Shown one piece after another: positions 47,742 to 56,554 of a stretch of DNA of 64,000 nucleotides. Made by a program: the position numbers and the translations under genes. The notes below the pieces were generated by a model. It did not search any database and had not been told where the DNA came from. It worked only from the letters and a program-made list of their open reading frames with translations. Numbering within the stretch: the stretch's first letter is position 1; the number at the start of each line of letters is the position of its first letter. Source of the DNA: Flavobacterium aquiphilum (GTDB lineage: Bacteria > Bacteroidota > Bacteroidia > Flavobacteriales > Flavobacteriaceae); contig NZ_CP114288.1 of the NCBI RefSeq assembly GCF_027111335.1, positions 4,278,001 through 4,342,000 on the forward strand, given 5' to 3'.

Positions 47742-48998
47742 ATGGATTTTGAAAGAATAAAAAAAACAATGCTTATCACGCTCAAATGGATTTCTATTTG
47801 TTGTTTGATAGGCATTTTTTCTGGATCGGCATCAGCATTTTTCCTGGTCTCTTTAGAATTTGTAACCCAAGTCAGAAATAATCACAATTGGATTATTTGG
47901 CTATTGCCAATTGGAGGTTTGCTTATAGGATATCTCTATTTTTATTTTGATCCCAAAATCACAAAAGGCAACAATCTTTTATTGGAAGAATACAATAAGC
48001 CCGAAAAACGAGTTCCTTTCATGATGGCTCCACTGGTCTTGTTTGGAACATTGATTACTCATCTTTTTGGAGGATCGGCGGGACGTGAAGGAACTGCTGT
48101 GCAAATGGGTGGCGCGATTGCCGATTTATGTACTTCAATTTTCAAACTTAATCATTCCGAAAGAAGAACCTTAATGATTCTGGGAATCAGTGCGGGTTTT
48201 GCCTCGGTTTTTGGTACCCCGTTGGCAGGAGCCTTATTTGCTTTGGAAGTTGTCTTTTTTCACAAAATTAATTTCAGAAGTATTGTCCTTTCTTTTTTGG
48301 TAGCCTACATTGCTTATTTTACGGTTGAATTCTACGAAATAAAACATACGCATTACAGTATTCCATCGGTTCCAAACATGGATTTTACAGCATTATTTTG
48401 GATACTCATTGTTAGTGTTTTATTTGGCCTTGCAGCCTTACTTTTTGCAAGGAGTACTCATTTTTGGGGAAAATTATTTTCTAAAACCATTAAATATCCC
48501 CCTTTAAGACCTTTCATCGGTGGAATCGTTTTGTCCGTTACGATTTATTTCATTGGCACAACAAAATATATTGGATTGGGTGTACCAATGATCGTTGACG
48601 CTTTTTCTATTCCAAATGCACCTTATGATTTTCTTTTAAAAATTCTTTTCACCGGATTCACTCTTGGCTGCGGATTCAAAGGTGGCGAAGTAACTCCGCT
48701 CTTTTTTGTCGGAGCAACATTAGGAAGCGCTTTATCAGTTGTAGTTCCTTTACCAATTGCCTTATTGGCCGGAATGGGATTTGTAGCTGTGTTTTCGGGA
48801 GCTACCCACACACCTATCGCTTGTACGATCATGGGAATGGAACTTTTTGGTATCGAAAGCGGTCTTTATATTGGGATTGCCTGCATTATTGCTTACTTCT
48901 TTTCGGGTTCAGTTGGAATCTACAAATCACAGATTTTGAAAGGCCCAAAATCCATTTTATACCAAAGTATTCGAAAAAAAGGACTGAAATATTTCTAA
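47742..48998 (+). CDS. CLC-F type fluoride/proton antiporter
   Basis: 418 residues, about ten membrane segments, inner membrane. Motifs place it in the fluoride branch of the CLC family: GNNLL (76-80) in place of the chloride-channel G-S-G-I-P, GREGT (114-118) with the gating Glu116 and Thr instead of Pro, and GGEVTP (314-319) in place of G-x-F-x-P, giving Val317 and Thr318. These correspond with one constant offset to Glu118, Val319 and Thr320 as I recall them for the CLC-F antiporter CLC-eca. It would expel cytoplasmic fluoride in exchange for protons. The ATG at 47742 is preferred over TTG 47739. No fluoride riboswitch was found upstream. Confidence 0.82.
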   Translation: MDFERIKKTMLITLKWISICCLIGIFSGSASAFFLVSLEFVTQVRNNHNWIIWLLPIGGLLIGYLYFYFDPKITKGNNLLLEEYNKPEKRVPFMMAPLVLFGTLITHLFGGSAGREGTAVQMGGAIADLCTSIFKLNHSERRTLMILGISAGFASVFGTPLAGALFALEVVFFHKINFRSIVLSFLVAYIAYFTVEFYEIKHTHYSIPSVPNMDFTALFWILIVSVLFGLAALLFARSTHFWGKLFSKTIKYPPLRPFIGGIVLSVTIYFIGTTKYIGLGVPMIVDAFSIPNAPYDFLLKILFTGFTLGCGFKGGEVTPLFFVGATLGSALSVVVPLPIALLAGMGFVAVFSGATHTPIACTIMGMELFGIESGLYIGIACIIAYFFSGSVGIYKSQILKGPKSILYQSIRKKGLKYF

Positions 48999-49051
48999 AT
49001 CAGAATTCGTTATAATTATCTAAAAGCTTTCAACTTTTAGTTTAAAAAATG

Positions 49052-49059
49052 TATTTTCG
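49052..49059 (+). promoter_or_regulatory. -7 promoter box of nrnA
   Basis: TATTTTCG differs from TAnnTTTG at one base. TTTC at 49028-49031 is 20 bp upstream in the -33 position. It ends 7 bp before the ATG at 49067 and overlaps the alternative ATG at 49049. A CTAAAAG/CTTTTAG hairpin (49020-49040) overlaps the -33 position. Confidence 0.5.
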
Positions 49060-49066
49060 CAATCTT

Positions 49067-50071
49067 ATGAATATACAAGACATACAAGCGATAGAGTTAC
49101 TATTATCAACTCCTAAAAAAATTGCGATAATTCCGCATCGAAATCCAGATGGAGATGCTATGGGTTCGACATTAGCATTATACCATTTTTTGCTAAAAAA
49201 CAATCATTTTCCAACAGTGATTTCTCCAAACGTTTTTCCCGATTTCCTAGCTTGGATGCCTGGTTCTGAAAACGTAAAAATCTACGAAAACAATAAAGAA
49301 GTTTGCACAAAAATCCTTGAAGAAGCAGAACTGATTTTCACTTTAGATTTCAACGCACTTCATAGAGTTGGTGAAATGGAACAAGTCTTGAAAAAACTTA
49401 CGGCTCCGTTCATAATGATTGACCACCATCAAAGCCCGGACGATTATTCCACATACACTTATTCGGATGTTGCTTATGGTTCGACTTGCGAAATGGTATA
49501 CAATTTCATTGTCTTTTTGGGCAAAAAACAAGACTTGGACAAAACAATCGCTACTTGCATTTACACCGGAATCCTAACGGATTCTGGTTCGTTCCGATTT
49601 CCGAAAACCACAGGAACAACTCACCGCATCATTGCCGATTTGATTGACCTTGGAGTAGAGAATTCTTTAATCCCAACACTGTTATTTGATAATAGTTCTT
49701 ATAACCGCTTACAGCTATTGGGTCGTGCTTTGCAAAACATGAAAGTAATGGAGGATCATAAAACGTCCTACAGTTCATTAACACAAGAGGAATTAAACAG
49801 TTTTAACTATGTAAAAGGAGACACCGAAGGCATTGTTAATTATGGTTTAAGCATAAAAGGAATCGTTTTTACCGCTATTTTTATCGAAAATAAGGATGAA
49901 GGAATTATCAAAATTTCCTTCCGCTCGCAAGGTAATTTTGATGTGAATCAATTTGCAAGAGAACATTTTAATGGAGGTGGACACATCAATGCTGCCGGAG
50001 GAAAATCAGAAGTTTCAATGGAAGAAACATTACATAAATTTGAAAATCTAGTACAAAAATTAGAAATATAA
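49067..50071 (+). CDS. nrnA: Bifunctional oligoribonuclease / PAP phosphatase NrnA
   Basis: 334 residues from ATG 49067; the ATG at 49049 overlaps the -7 box. It is a DHH-DHHA1 phosphoesterase that degrades short RNA oligonucleotides and, in related enzymes, 3'-phosphoadenosine 5'-phosphate. Seen: IPHRNPDGDAMGSTLAL (metal D-G-D), FTLDFNALHR, IDHHQSPDDY (the D-H-H motif), ATCIYTGILTDSGSFRF, and the DHHA1 domain with REHFNGGGHINAAGGKS. It starts 68 bp after the CLC-F gene. gldI follows 71 bp later. Confidence 0.92.
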   Translation: MNIQDIQAIELLLSTPKKIAIIPHRNPDGDAMGSTLALYHFLLKNNHFPTVISPNVFPDFLAWMPGSENVKIYENNKEVCTKILEEAELIFTLDFNALHRVGEMEQVLKKLTAPFIMIDHHQSPDDYSTYTYSDVAYGSTCEMVYNFIVFLGKKQDLDKTIATCIYTGILTDSGSFRFPKTTGTTHRIIADLIDLGVENSLIPTLLFDNSSYNRLQLLGRALQNMKVMEDHKTSYSSLTQEELNSFNYVKGDTEGIVNYGLSIKGIVFTAIFIENKDEGIIKISFRSQGNFDVNQFAREHFNGGGHINAAGGKSEVSMEETLHKFENLVQKLEI

Positions 50072-50142
50072 CAATCAACAATGTCGCCTCAAGCAGTTAC
50101 TTAAAGGCGAAGCAATTATGCCCCCATAATAAACTATAACTT

Positions 50143-50766
50143 ATGAAGCATTTTAAAATAGTATTAATCCTTTTTTTTGCAGCTGTTTTGTTAACAGGTT
50201 GCAAACAACATCAGGAAGCCAGAAGACCGATTTCACAATCTTCAGGAAGCTTCATGAAACAGTCCATTGCCCGAAATAAAAAATTAATTGCCGGTGAAGA
50301 AGATCAAATCGAAGCGGTGATAAAGAGCGATCCATCAAAAAAATACATCGCTTCCAAAAAAGGATATTGGTACTACTATGAAACCAGAAACCTTGCTGAC
50401 AGCCTTACTCCAAAAAAAGGAGATATAGCCTTATTTGATTACGAAGTAAAAGATTTGAAAGGCAATATTATCTACTCTCAAGAAGAATTGGAACCACAAG
50501 TCTATAAAGTGGACAAACAGGAAATCATGATGGGATTGAGGGACGGAATAAAACTTATGCGAAAAAAAGAAAAAGTACACTTCCTTTTTACTTCGCATAT
50601 GGGATATGGATACCATGGTGACAACAACAAAATTGGAACCAACCAGCCTTTATTTTGTACAGTAACGCTTAGAGACTTCATGCCTGAAGCGAAATACAAT
50701 CCGCAAATTCAAGCCAATGCTGTTCCAAAAATAAAACCTACGACAAAAGACACGATAACAAATTAA
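50143..50766 (+). CDS. gldI: Gliding motility lipoprotein GldI (FKBP-type PPIase)
   Basis: 207 residues. Lipobox in FFAAVLLTGC with Cys ~20. After a linker, the FKBP domain (~80-185) shows GDIALFDYEVKDLKGNIIYS, MMGLRDGIKLMRKKEKVHFL and SHMGYGYHGDNNKIGTNQPL. GldI is one of the lipoproteins needed for gliding in Flavobacterium johnsoniae; it is thought to fold other envelope gliding/T9SS proteins. The FKBP catalytic Tyr/Asp set is only partly conserved, as far as I can see. The two downstream PPIase genes start 6 bp and 87 bp after the preceding stops, so gldI leads a foldase cluster. Confidence 0.88.
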   Translation: MKHFKIVLILFFAAVLLTGCKQHQEARRPISQSSGSFMKQSIARNKKLIAGEEDQIEAVIKSDPSKKYIASKKGYWYYYETRNLADSLTPKKGDIALFDYEVKDLKGNIIYSQEELEPQVYKVDKQEIMMGLRDGIKLMRKKEKVHFLFTSHMGYGYHGDNNKIGTNQPLFCTVTLRDFMPEAKYNPQIQANAVPKIKPTTKDTITN

Positions 50767-50772
50767 TACGAA

Positions 50773-51897
50773 ATGAAAAAGTACATTTTAATTGCAATAG
50801 TTCTCATTGCAACTTTAATTTCCTGTAACAAAAAATACAGCAATCTCCCTGACGGATTATATGCCGAAATTGAGACAAACAGAGGAAGTATCTTGTTGGA
50901 ATTGGATTACAAAAAAGCCCCAGTAACAGTTGCCAACTTCATCACTTTGGCAGAAGGAGATAATGATTTTATTGTTAATGATACTTTAAGAGGAAAACCT
51001 TTTTACAATGGATTGAAATTTCACAGGGTAATCAAAGAATTTATGATACAAACCGGAGATCCATTAGGAACGGGATCTGGAGATACAGGTTACAAATTTA
51101 AAGATGAATTCAGTGATTTGAGATTTGACAAAGGCGGAATATTGGCGATGGCAAATAATGGACCTGGGACCAACAGCAGTCAATTTTTTATCACTCATTT
51201 AGAAACGCCTTGGTTAGACGGACTGCACACTATTTTTGGGCATGTTGTAAATTACGATTTGGAAGTAGTCAATAAAATCGATCAAGATGATTTTATAAAA
51301 AGTGTAACTATTATCAGAAATGGTGAAGATGCCAAAAAGTTTGATGCTAAAAAGACTTTTTATGATTATTTCAAAATAGAATCAGAAAAACAAAGACAAA
51401 AAATTGCTGCTGAAGCTGCAGCCAAAAAAGAATACGAAGCCAAATACAAAGCTGTTTGCGATCAAAAAATAGCTTCCTTTGCCGAATTAAAGGAGAAATC
51501 TACAAAAACGGCAACGGGACTTCGATTTGTAATTACCAAAAAAGGTGCAGGTAAAAAACCAGTTGCAGGAACAACAGTTTATATTCATTATGCAGGATTC
51601 CTTGAAAATGGTATTTTATTTGATACAAGTGAAGAAAGCACAGCTAAAACTTTTGGAAAATTTATCCCTGAAAAAGCAGCTGCCAATCAATACATTCCAA
51701 TCCAATTTCAAGCCGGAAGCAAGTCTGGTTTGATTCCTGGTTTCATCGAAGGAGTTGATAAAATGGCTATCGGTGACAAAGCGACACTCTTTATTCCATC
51801 ATATCTTGCCTATGGAGAAGCAGGTGCTGGTGATGTTATCCCACCAAATGCCAATATCATTTTTGAAATTGAACTAATGGATAAAATGTCTAATTAA
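50773..51897 (+). CDS. Lipoprotein with cyclophilin and FKBP domains fused
   Basis: 374 residues. Lipobox IATLISC with Cys ~18. The cyclophilin domain (~30-185) has [41 protein letters not shown] and [10 protein letters not shown], keeping the catalytic Arg and the Q-F-F core. A helical linker (~190-245) leads to an FKBP domain (~250-372): [38 protein letters not shown] and [20 protein letters not shown]. Two different isomerase folds in one anchored periplasmic protein suggest a general proline-isomerase chaperone. It starts 6 bp after gldI and ends at a strong terminator. Confidence 0.93.
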   Translation: MKKYILIAIVLIATLISCNKKYSNLPDGLYAEIETNRGSILLELDYKKAPVTVANFITLAEGDNDFIVNDTLRGKPFYNGLKFHRVIKEFMIQTGDPLGTGSGDTGYKFKDEFSDLRFDKGGILAMANNGPGTNSSQFFITHLETPWLDGLHTIFGHVVNYDLEVVNKIDQDDFIKSVTIIRNGEDAKKFDAKKTFYDYFKIESEKQRQKIAAEAAAKKEYEAKYKAVCDQKIASFAELKEKSTKTATGLRFVITKKGAGKKPVAGTTVYIHYAGFLENGILFDTSEESTAKTFGKFIPEKAAANQYIPIQFQAGSKSGLIPGFIEGVDKMAIGDKATLFIPSYLAYGEAGAGDVIPPNANIIFEIELMDKMSN

Positions 51898-51907
51898 CTT
51901 TTCTTTA

Positions 51908-51940
51908 AAACCCGACAGGTTTTAAAAACCTGTCGGGTTT
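51908..51940 (+). terminator. Perfect 15-bp hairpin terminator after the gldI operon
   Basis: AAACCCGACAGGTTT (51908-51922) and AAACCTGTCGGGTTT (51926-51940) pair perfectly around a 3-base loop. Its AAACCCGACAG core recurs in the terminator at 39371-39404. Confidence 0.85.
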
Positions 51941-51984
51941 CCAAATAAAAACAACAATCAAACAAACCAATAATTTGCTAAAAA

Positions 51985-53076
51985 ATGAAATCTAAAATCA
52001 CATTACTACTCTTTTTAGGATTATTTAATTTATACGCACAAACTCCAAAAAAGCTAGTTCCCGCAAAAAAACCTGCAGCGACAGCGACGGCCGTAAAAAA
52101 AACACCAACACCTAGTGAAGGTATTTTTGCCACTATTGCAACAAACAAAGGAAATATCACTGTTGAATTATTCTACAAAAAAACTCCTGTAACAGTTGCG
52201 AATTTCATAAGCTTGGCTGAAGGAAAAAATCCATTTGTAACCATTGAGAAATTTAAAGGAAAACCTTTTTTCGATGGCTTGAAATTTCATAGAGTTATCA
52301 AAGATTTCATGATACAAGGTGGAGATCCAAATGGCAATGGTTCTGGTAGTCCCGGCTATTCGTTTAAAGATGAATTTACTGATTCAAAATTTGACAAAGC
52401 AGGAATCCTAGCCATGGCCAACTCTGGTCCAGCAACTAACGGAAGTCAATTTTTCATCACACACAAAGACACTCCATGGCTTACCGGAAAACATACTATT
52501 TATGGTCAGGTGACACAAGGAATGGATGTTGTGAATGCTATCGCACAAGATGATGTTATTACAAAAATCACCATCACCAGAAAAGGTGAAGCTGCCAAAA
52601 AATTTGATGCTGTAAAAGTGTTCTCTGATTATTACAGTAACAAATCAGTTGAAGAAAAATTAGCCGCTGAGAAAGAAGAGAAGGAAAGAGCTGCTAAAAA
52701 TGAAAAAGCTTTAAAAGAATTTGCCAACGGACAAACAACAGCTAGTGGCCTTAAATACATTGTTCTGAAAGAAGGAACTGGTGCTACGCCAAAAATCGAT
52801 AGTAATGTAAAAGTACATTATACAGCTTCTTTTGTAGATGGAACTGTTTTTGACAGCAGTATTCAACGTGGAGAACCAATTGATTTTAATTTGAATCAGG
52901 TAATTCCGGGTTGGACTGAAGGTGTACAATTAATGAAAGAAGGGGCAAAATATAAATTTTATGTTCCTTATAAACTTGCTTATGGAGATCGCGGTTACCC
53001 TGGTGCCATTCCTCCAAAAAGTGATTTAGTCTTCGAAGTAGAATTGATTAAGATTAATACGGAAACAACAAAATAA
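51985..53076 (+). CDS. Secreted protein with cyclophilin and FKBP domains fused
   Basis: 363 residues with signal peptide (MKSKITLLLFLGLFNLYAQ) and no lipobox Cys, then a Lys/Ala/Thr/Pro linker. Cyclophilin domain (~45-205): FHRVIKDFMIQGGDPNGNGS, AGILAMANSGPATNGSQFFI and TPWLTGKHTIYGQV. FKBP domain (~245-360): VKVHYTASFVDGTVFDSS, VIPGWTEGVQLMKEGAKYKF and VPYKLAYGDRGYPGAIPPKS. Paralogue of the upstream lipoprotein, evidently from a tandem duplication; this copy is soluble in the periplasm while the other is anchored. It is separated from it by a terminator and converges with the next gene across another. Confidence 0.93.
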   Translation: MKSKITLLLFLGLFNLYAQTPKKLVPAKKPAATATAVKKTPTPSEGIFATIATNKGNITVELFYKKTPVTVANFISLAEGKNPFVTIEKFKGKPFFDGLKFHRVIKDFMIQGGDPNGNGSGSPGYSFKDEFTDSKFDKAGILAMANSGPATNGSQFFITHKDTPWLTGKHTIYGQVTQGMDVVNAIAQDDVITKITITRKGEAAKKFDAVKVFSDYYSNKSVEEKLAAEKEEKERAAKNEKALKEFANGQTTASGLKYIVLKEGTGATPKIDSNVKVHYTASFVDGTVFDSSIQRGEPIDFNLNQVIPGWTEGVQLMKEGAKYKFYVPYKLAYGDRGYPGAIPPKSDLVFEVELIKINTETTK

Positions 53077-53104
53077 TATCGCGACCAAAATTGCATGTAG
53101 ATTA

Positions 53105-53150
53105 TTTTTAGTGTTCAGTTTCAACCGTTATCGAAACTGAACACTAAAAA
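53105..53150. terminator. Bidirectional terminator with 18-bp perfect stem
   Basis: TTTTTAGTGTTCAGTTTC (53105-53122) and GAAACTGAACACTAAAAA (53133-53150) pair perfectly around a 10-base loop, between two converging genes. The A/T ends supply T-runs both ways. Confidence 0.87.
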
Positions 53151-53165
53151 ACTTAATACCTAACA

Positions 53166-53603
53166 CTACTTTTTGAACTTCCAGTCAAATTCATCTTTGT
53201 CGTTGATTATTGCCCCTATTTCAAATTTAACAACTTCACCAAATTCGACTTGAAGGATAATCCAATTTTCTTCATTGAAGTAATTTTCGAAAGTATCAAA
53301 TTCATCCAAAGTAAATTTGGTTATCCCTTTTTCAGCTAAATCCTTTTTTAAATCAGCTATTTTTCGGCTGATGATCTTATAACCAAATAGTTCCAATTCT
53401 GGACTTGAGGCCACTAAATATCCGAGTTTTAAATCCTCTTCTTCATAAAAAGTCAAACGGATTTTAAGCTCATTATAAACAAAAATCACATTATTATCTT
53501 CGTCTTTGTAATTTTTGTCAGGTTTGCCATAAACAGCAATAACATCATTTTGTTTCATTCCGAAAATGAGTTTATCAATTCCGTTTTTTGGATTTATTTT
53601 CAT
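53166..53603 (-). CDS. Small cytoplasmic protein, unknown function
   Basis: 145 residues from ATG 53603; the longer reading from TTG 53636 is rejected because that codon is part of the -7 box. No signal peptide or membrane segment. The sequence is acidic (DKNYKDEDNNVIFVYNELKI, FDTFENYFNEENWIILQVEF) with an alpha/beta pattern. In GIDKLIFGMKQNDVIAVYGKP, the G-M-x-x-x-x-V-x-x-x-Y/L-G-x-P pattern resembles small BamE/SmpA-like or immunity-type proteins. The similarity is too weak to name the gene. Confidence 0.6.
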   Translation of the reverse strand: MKINPKNGIDKLIFGMKQNDVIAVYGKPDKNYKDEDNNVIFVYNELKIRLTFYEEEDLKLGYLVASSPELELFGYKIISRKIADLKKDLAEKGITKFTLDEFDTFENYFNEENWIILQVEFGEVVKFEIGAIINDKDEFDWKFKK

Positions 53604-53633
53604 GCGTTTTGATTTATTAATTTCTATCTCATG

Positions 53634-53641
53634 CAAAGGTA
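53634..53641 (-). promoter_or_regulatory. -7 promoter box that fixes the start at 53603
   Basis: Minus-strand TACCTTTG is an exact TAnnTTTG match. Transcription starting just after it gives a ~25-base leader to the ATG at 53603. Confidence 0.6.
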
Positions 53642-53839
53642 TTCTTTTTTAAAATACACGTTTATTAATTTGAATATTCAATATTAGCCACGAAGCAATA
53701 AAAAAAAGTCAAATACTACAAAAAACTTTTTATCGATAAAAAAAACACTATAAACCAACTATTTATTAATTTGGTATAATTATTGGGCTCTGACGATACA
53801 ATATATTCTATTTAAAGGAAACCATAAAAAGCTACAAAA

Positions 53840-56536
53840 ATGAATGTACTTCCTAAACTAAACAAATGGATGTTATACCTATTGGTTATAGGTAACTTTG
53901 TCTTTAGCCAAAATCAAAATTCAGAACCAGTAGCTGCACTAAAAATCAAACTTCAGAAAACAAATGTTGATACAGTCAAAATCAACATCTTGAACAAAAT
54001 CGCCACAAGCTACCGTTATTCCAATGCGCAAGAAGGATTAAAATATGGTGACACCGCATTATCATTGGCTAAAAATATAAGTTGGAAAAAAGGAATTGCT
54101 GAAGCAAATGAGAATCTCGGAATTTGTAACCAAACGCTATCGAACTACAATCAAGCTTTAGTGCATTTGCAGAAAGCATTACAATTATATAAGCAAATAC
54201 ATAAACCGACATCTGAATCTGCTACGCTCAAAAACATAGCATTTGTTTATTCGGCTCGAAAAAAATATCCGGAAGCACTTTCTTATTTTGAAAAAGCATT
54301 AAAAATCAATCAACTCAGCAACAATAAAGTATCAATAATCTACAATTTAAATGATATTGCCGATGTTTATTACAAACAAAACAATTATTCAAAATCACTT
54401 GAATATTACAATGAATCCATTAAGCTAAATAAAGAAATCAAAGACAATAATGGTTTAGCCTATTGTTTCACCCGAATTGGCAACATCTATTCGATAGAAA
54501 AAAATTACCCAAAAGCGGTGAATTATTTCTCAATGGCATTAAACAAATACGACAAAAGTCAAGTCGAAAACATTGACAATACTCTTAAGCAATTGAGTGA
54601 TACTTATATTTTAATGTCCAAGCTGAATACTATAAATAAAAACAAATATATAGCTCTTTCAAAAAAGGCATTGGTGCAGACATCAACAAATAAGCAACAA
54701 TATTCACAATCTTTGAACGCATTGCAAGAATCTCTTCAAAAAGCAACCGCAGATACTACGAAAATCAATATTTTAAACAGACTGGCCAGCAGTTATTTTT
54801 ACACTAGTCCAAAAGAAGGAATTCCTTATGGAGAAAAAGCCCTAAAACTGGCTCAAAAAATAAATTGGAAAAAAGGAATAGCTAAGTCATATAATTCCCT
54901 CGGGGTTTGCCAATGGGTACTTACTGACTACTATAAAGCTATAAACTATTTTTACTTTTCGTTGTCTGCATACGAAGAACTAAAAGATCTCAATGGAATT
55001 TCCGAAGCTTATAACAACTTAGGATTGCTGAATATTGAAATAAAAAAACACGATCAAGCCTATAAATATTTCAATAAAGCATTTGAAATAAACAAAAAAA
55101 CAGGCAATAAAATATCAATGGTTTATAACTTGAACAATATTGCCTCGGCTTATTATGATCAAAAAAATTATACCAAAGCCCTTGAATATTATACCCAATC
55201 AAAAGAACTAAACCTTTCTATGGATGATTTAAATGGTTTAGGATATTGTTATTCCAAAATTGGACAAATCTATACGGATCAAAAAGAATATGCAAAAAGT
55301 CTCGATTTTTTCAAAAAAGCCTTAAACAGTTACGACAAAAGCCAAAACTATAATATTGGAAATAACTATTTGGCAATGGGAATCACCTATTATAAAATGG
55401 CTTTGGATAATCCAAACAATAAAAAAAAATTATTATCACAATCAGTCAAATATCTTAATAATGCCGCAAATATATTTTCGGAAAAAGGTATTGCAGACCG
55501 ATTAGGAAAGTGCTACTTTGAACTTTACAAAACCAAAAAAGAACAAGGTGATTTCAACGAAGCTTTAATCTCTTTTGAAAAACATATAGCCATCAAGGAC
55601 TCGTTGTTTTCGAATGAAAATCAAAACAAATTAAGCAATCTTCAATCTAAACGAGAAATTGAATTAAGAGATAAACAAATCGAGATTCAAAAACTAAAAA
55701 TTCATAGTGCTTCGAGAAAAGTGTACCTGCTGGTAACAATCACAATTTTTGTTGCAATCCTTCTTGTTTTATTTTTTTGGTTGTACATATCAAAAAGAAA
55801 CACAAACCAATTGCTTTTGGATAAAAACGAAGAAATATCAAACATCAATAAACAAAAAGACAAATTCTTCTCCATCATTGCACATGATTTACGAGGACCT
55901 TTTATAGGTTTTCTCGGATTGACCGAACTCTTGGCCGAGGATATTGACGAAATGGGTAAAGAAGAAATTCAATTTGCAGCTACCAATATGAGAAATTCGG
56001 CCAAAAATTTAAATGCTCTTTTGGATAATTTACTCGAATGGTCCAGAATGGAACAAGGATTAATTCCGTTTTCACCAAAAGAAAATAATTTGGACGAAAT
56101 TGTAAAAGAATGTGTGAAACCGCTACTTGAAAATGCTTCCAAAAAAAACATAACCATCGAAACAGACATCGATAAAAACAACAAAATTTTTGCCGATCAC
56201 CATATTCTGCAATCAGTGATTAGAAATATTTTATCTAATGCATTAAAATTTACCCCAAAAGGAGGAAAAGTAAAAATAAAAGGTTCTGAAGATCAAAAAA
56301 ACACGATCATTTCAATAACTGATACCGGAATAGGAATGGATGCCAAAATGATTGAAAACATATTTAAAATTGACACTAAAACCAATAGAACCGGAACTGA
56401 AAACGAACCAAGTACAGGATTGGGATTAATATTGTGCAAGGAATTTATTGAAATACATAACGGAAAAATCTGGGTAGAAAGTATTGAAAATGTTGGTACT
56501 ACTTTTCATCTCAGTTTTCCTCACGCTATTTCATAA
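53840..56536 (+). CDS. TPR-type sensor histidine kinase with duplicated sensor
   Basis: 898 residues. A signal peptide or anchor (MLYLLVIGNFVFSQ) precedes a periplasmic TPR array in two homologous halves (~32-290 and ~291-560), then a coiled coil, a membrane helix (~628-652: VYLLVTITIFVAILLVLFFW) and the kinase core. His682 is in FSIIAHDLRGPF (H box), N box ISNALKFTPKGGKV, G boxes ITDTGIGM and TGLGLILCKEF. The H box carries R-G-P-F as in the R-G-P/L subgroup common in Bacteroidetes. No response regulator or DNA-binding domain follows, so its partner is elsewhere. The sensor faces the periplasm; the signal is unknown. Confidence 0.92.
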   Translation: MNVLPKLNKWMLYLLVIGNFVFSQNQNSEPVAALKIKLQKTNVDTVKINILNKIATSYRYSNAQEGLKYGDTALSLAKNISWKKGIAEANENLGICNQTLSNYNQALVHLQKALQLYKQIHKPTSESATLKNIAFVYSARKKYPEALSYFEKALKINQLSNNKVSIIYNLNDIADVYYKQNNYSKSLEYYNESIKLNKEIKDNNGLAYCFTRIGNIYSIEKNYPKAVNYFSMALNKYDKSQVENIDNTLKQLSDTYILMSKLNTINKNKYIALSKKALVQTSTNKQQYSQSLNALQESLQKATADTTKINILNRLASSYFYTSPKEGIPYGEKALKLAQKINWKKGIAKSYNSLGVCQWVLTDYYKAINYFYFSLSAYEELKDLNGISEAYNNLGLLNIEIKKHDQAYKYFNKAFEINKKTGNKISMVYNLNNIASAYYDQKNYTKALEYYTQSKELNLSMDDLNGLGYCYSKIGQIYTDQKEYAKSLDFFKKALNSYDKSQNYNIGNNYLAMGITYYKMALDNPNNKKKLLSQSVKYLNNAANIFSEKGIADRLGKCYFELYKTKKEQGDFNEALISFEKHIAIKDSLFSNENQNKLSNLQSKREIELRDKQIEIQKLKIHSASRKVYLLVTITIFVAILLVLFFWLYISKRNTNQLLLDKNEEISNINKQKDKFFSIIAHDLRGPFIGFLGLTELLAEDIDEMGKEEIQFAATNMRNSAKNLNALLDNLLEWSRMEQGLIPFSPKENNLDEIVKECVKPLLENASKKNITIETDIDKNNKIFADHHILQSVIRNILSNALKFTPKGGKVKIKGSEDQKNTIISITDTGIGMDAKMIENIFKIDTKTNRTGTENEPSTGLGLILCKEFIEIHNGKIWVESIENVGTTFHLSFPHAIS

Positions 56537-56554
56537 CGCAAAATCCATAAACCA

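Noticed and set aside
53604..53636. Longer N-terminus of the 53166-53603 protein from TTG
   Set aside because: The TTG is the last three bases of the TACCTTTG promoter box.
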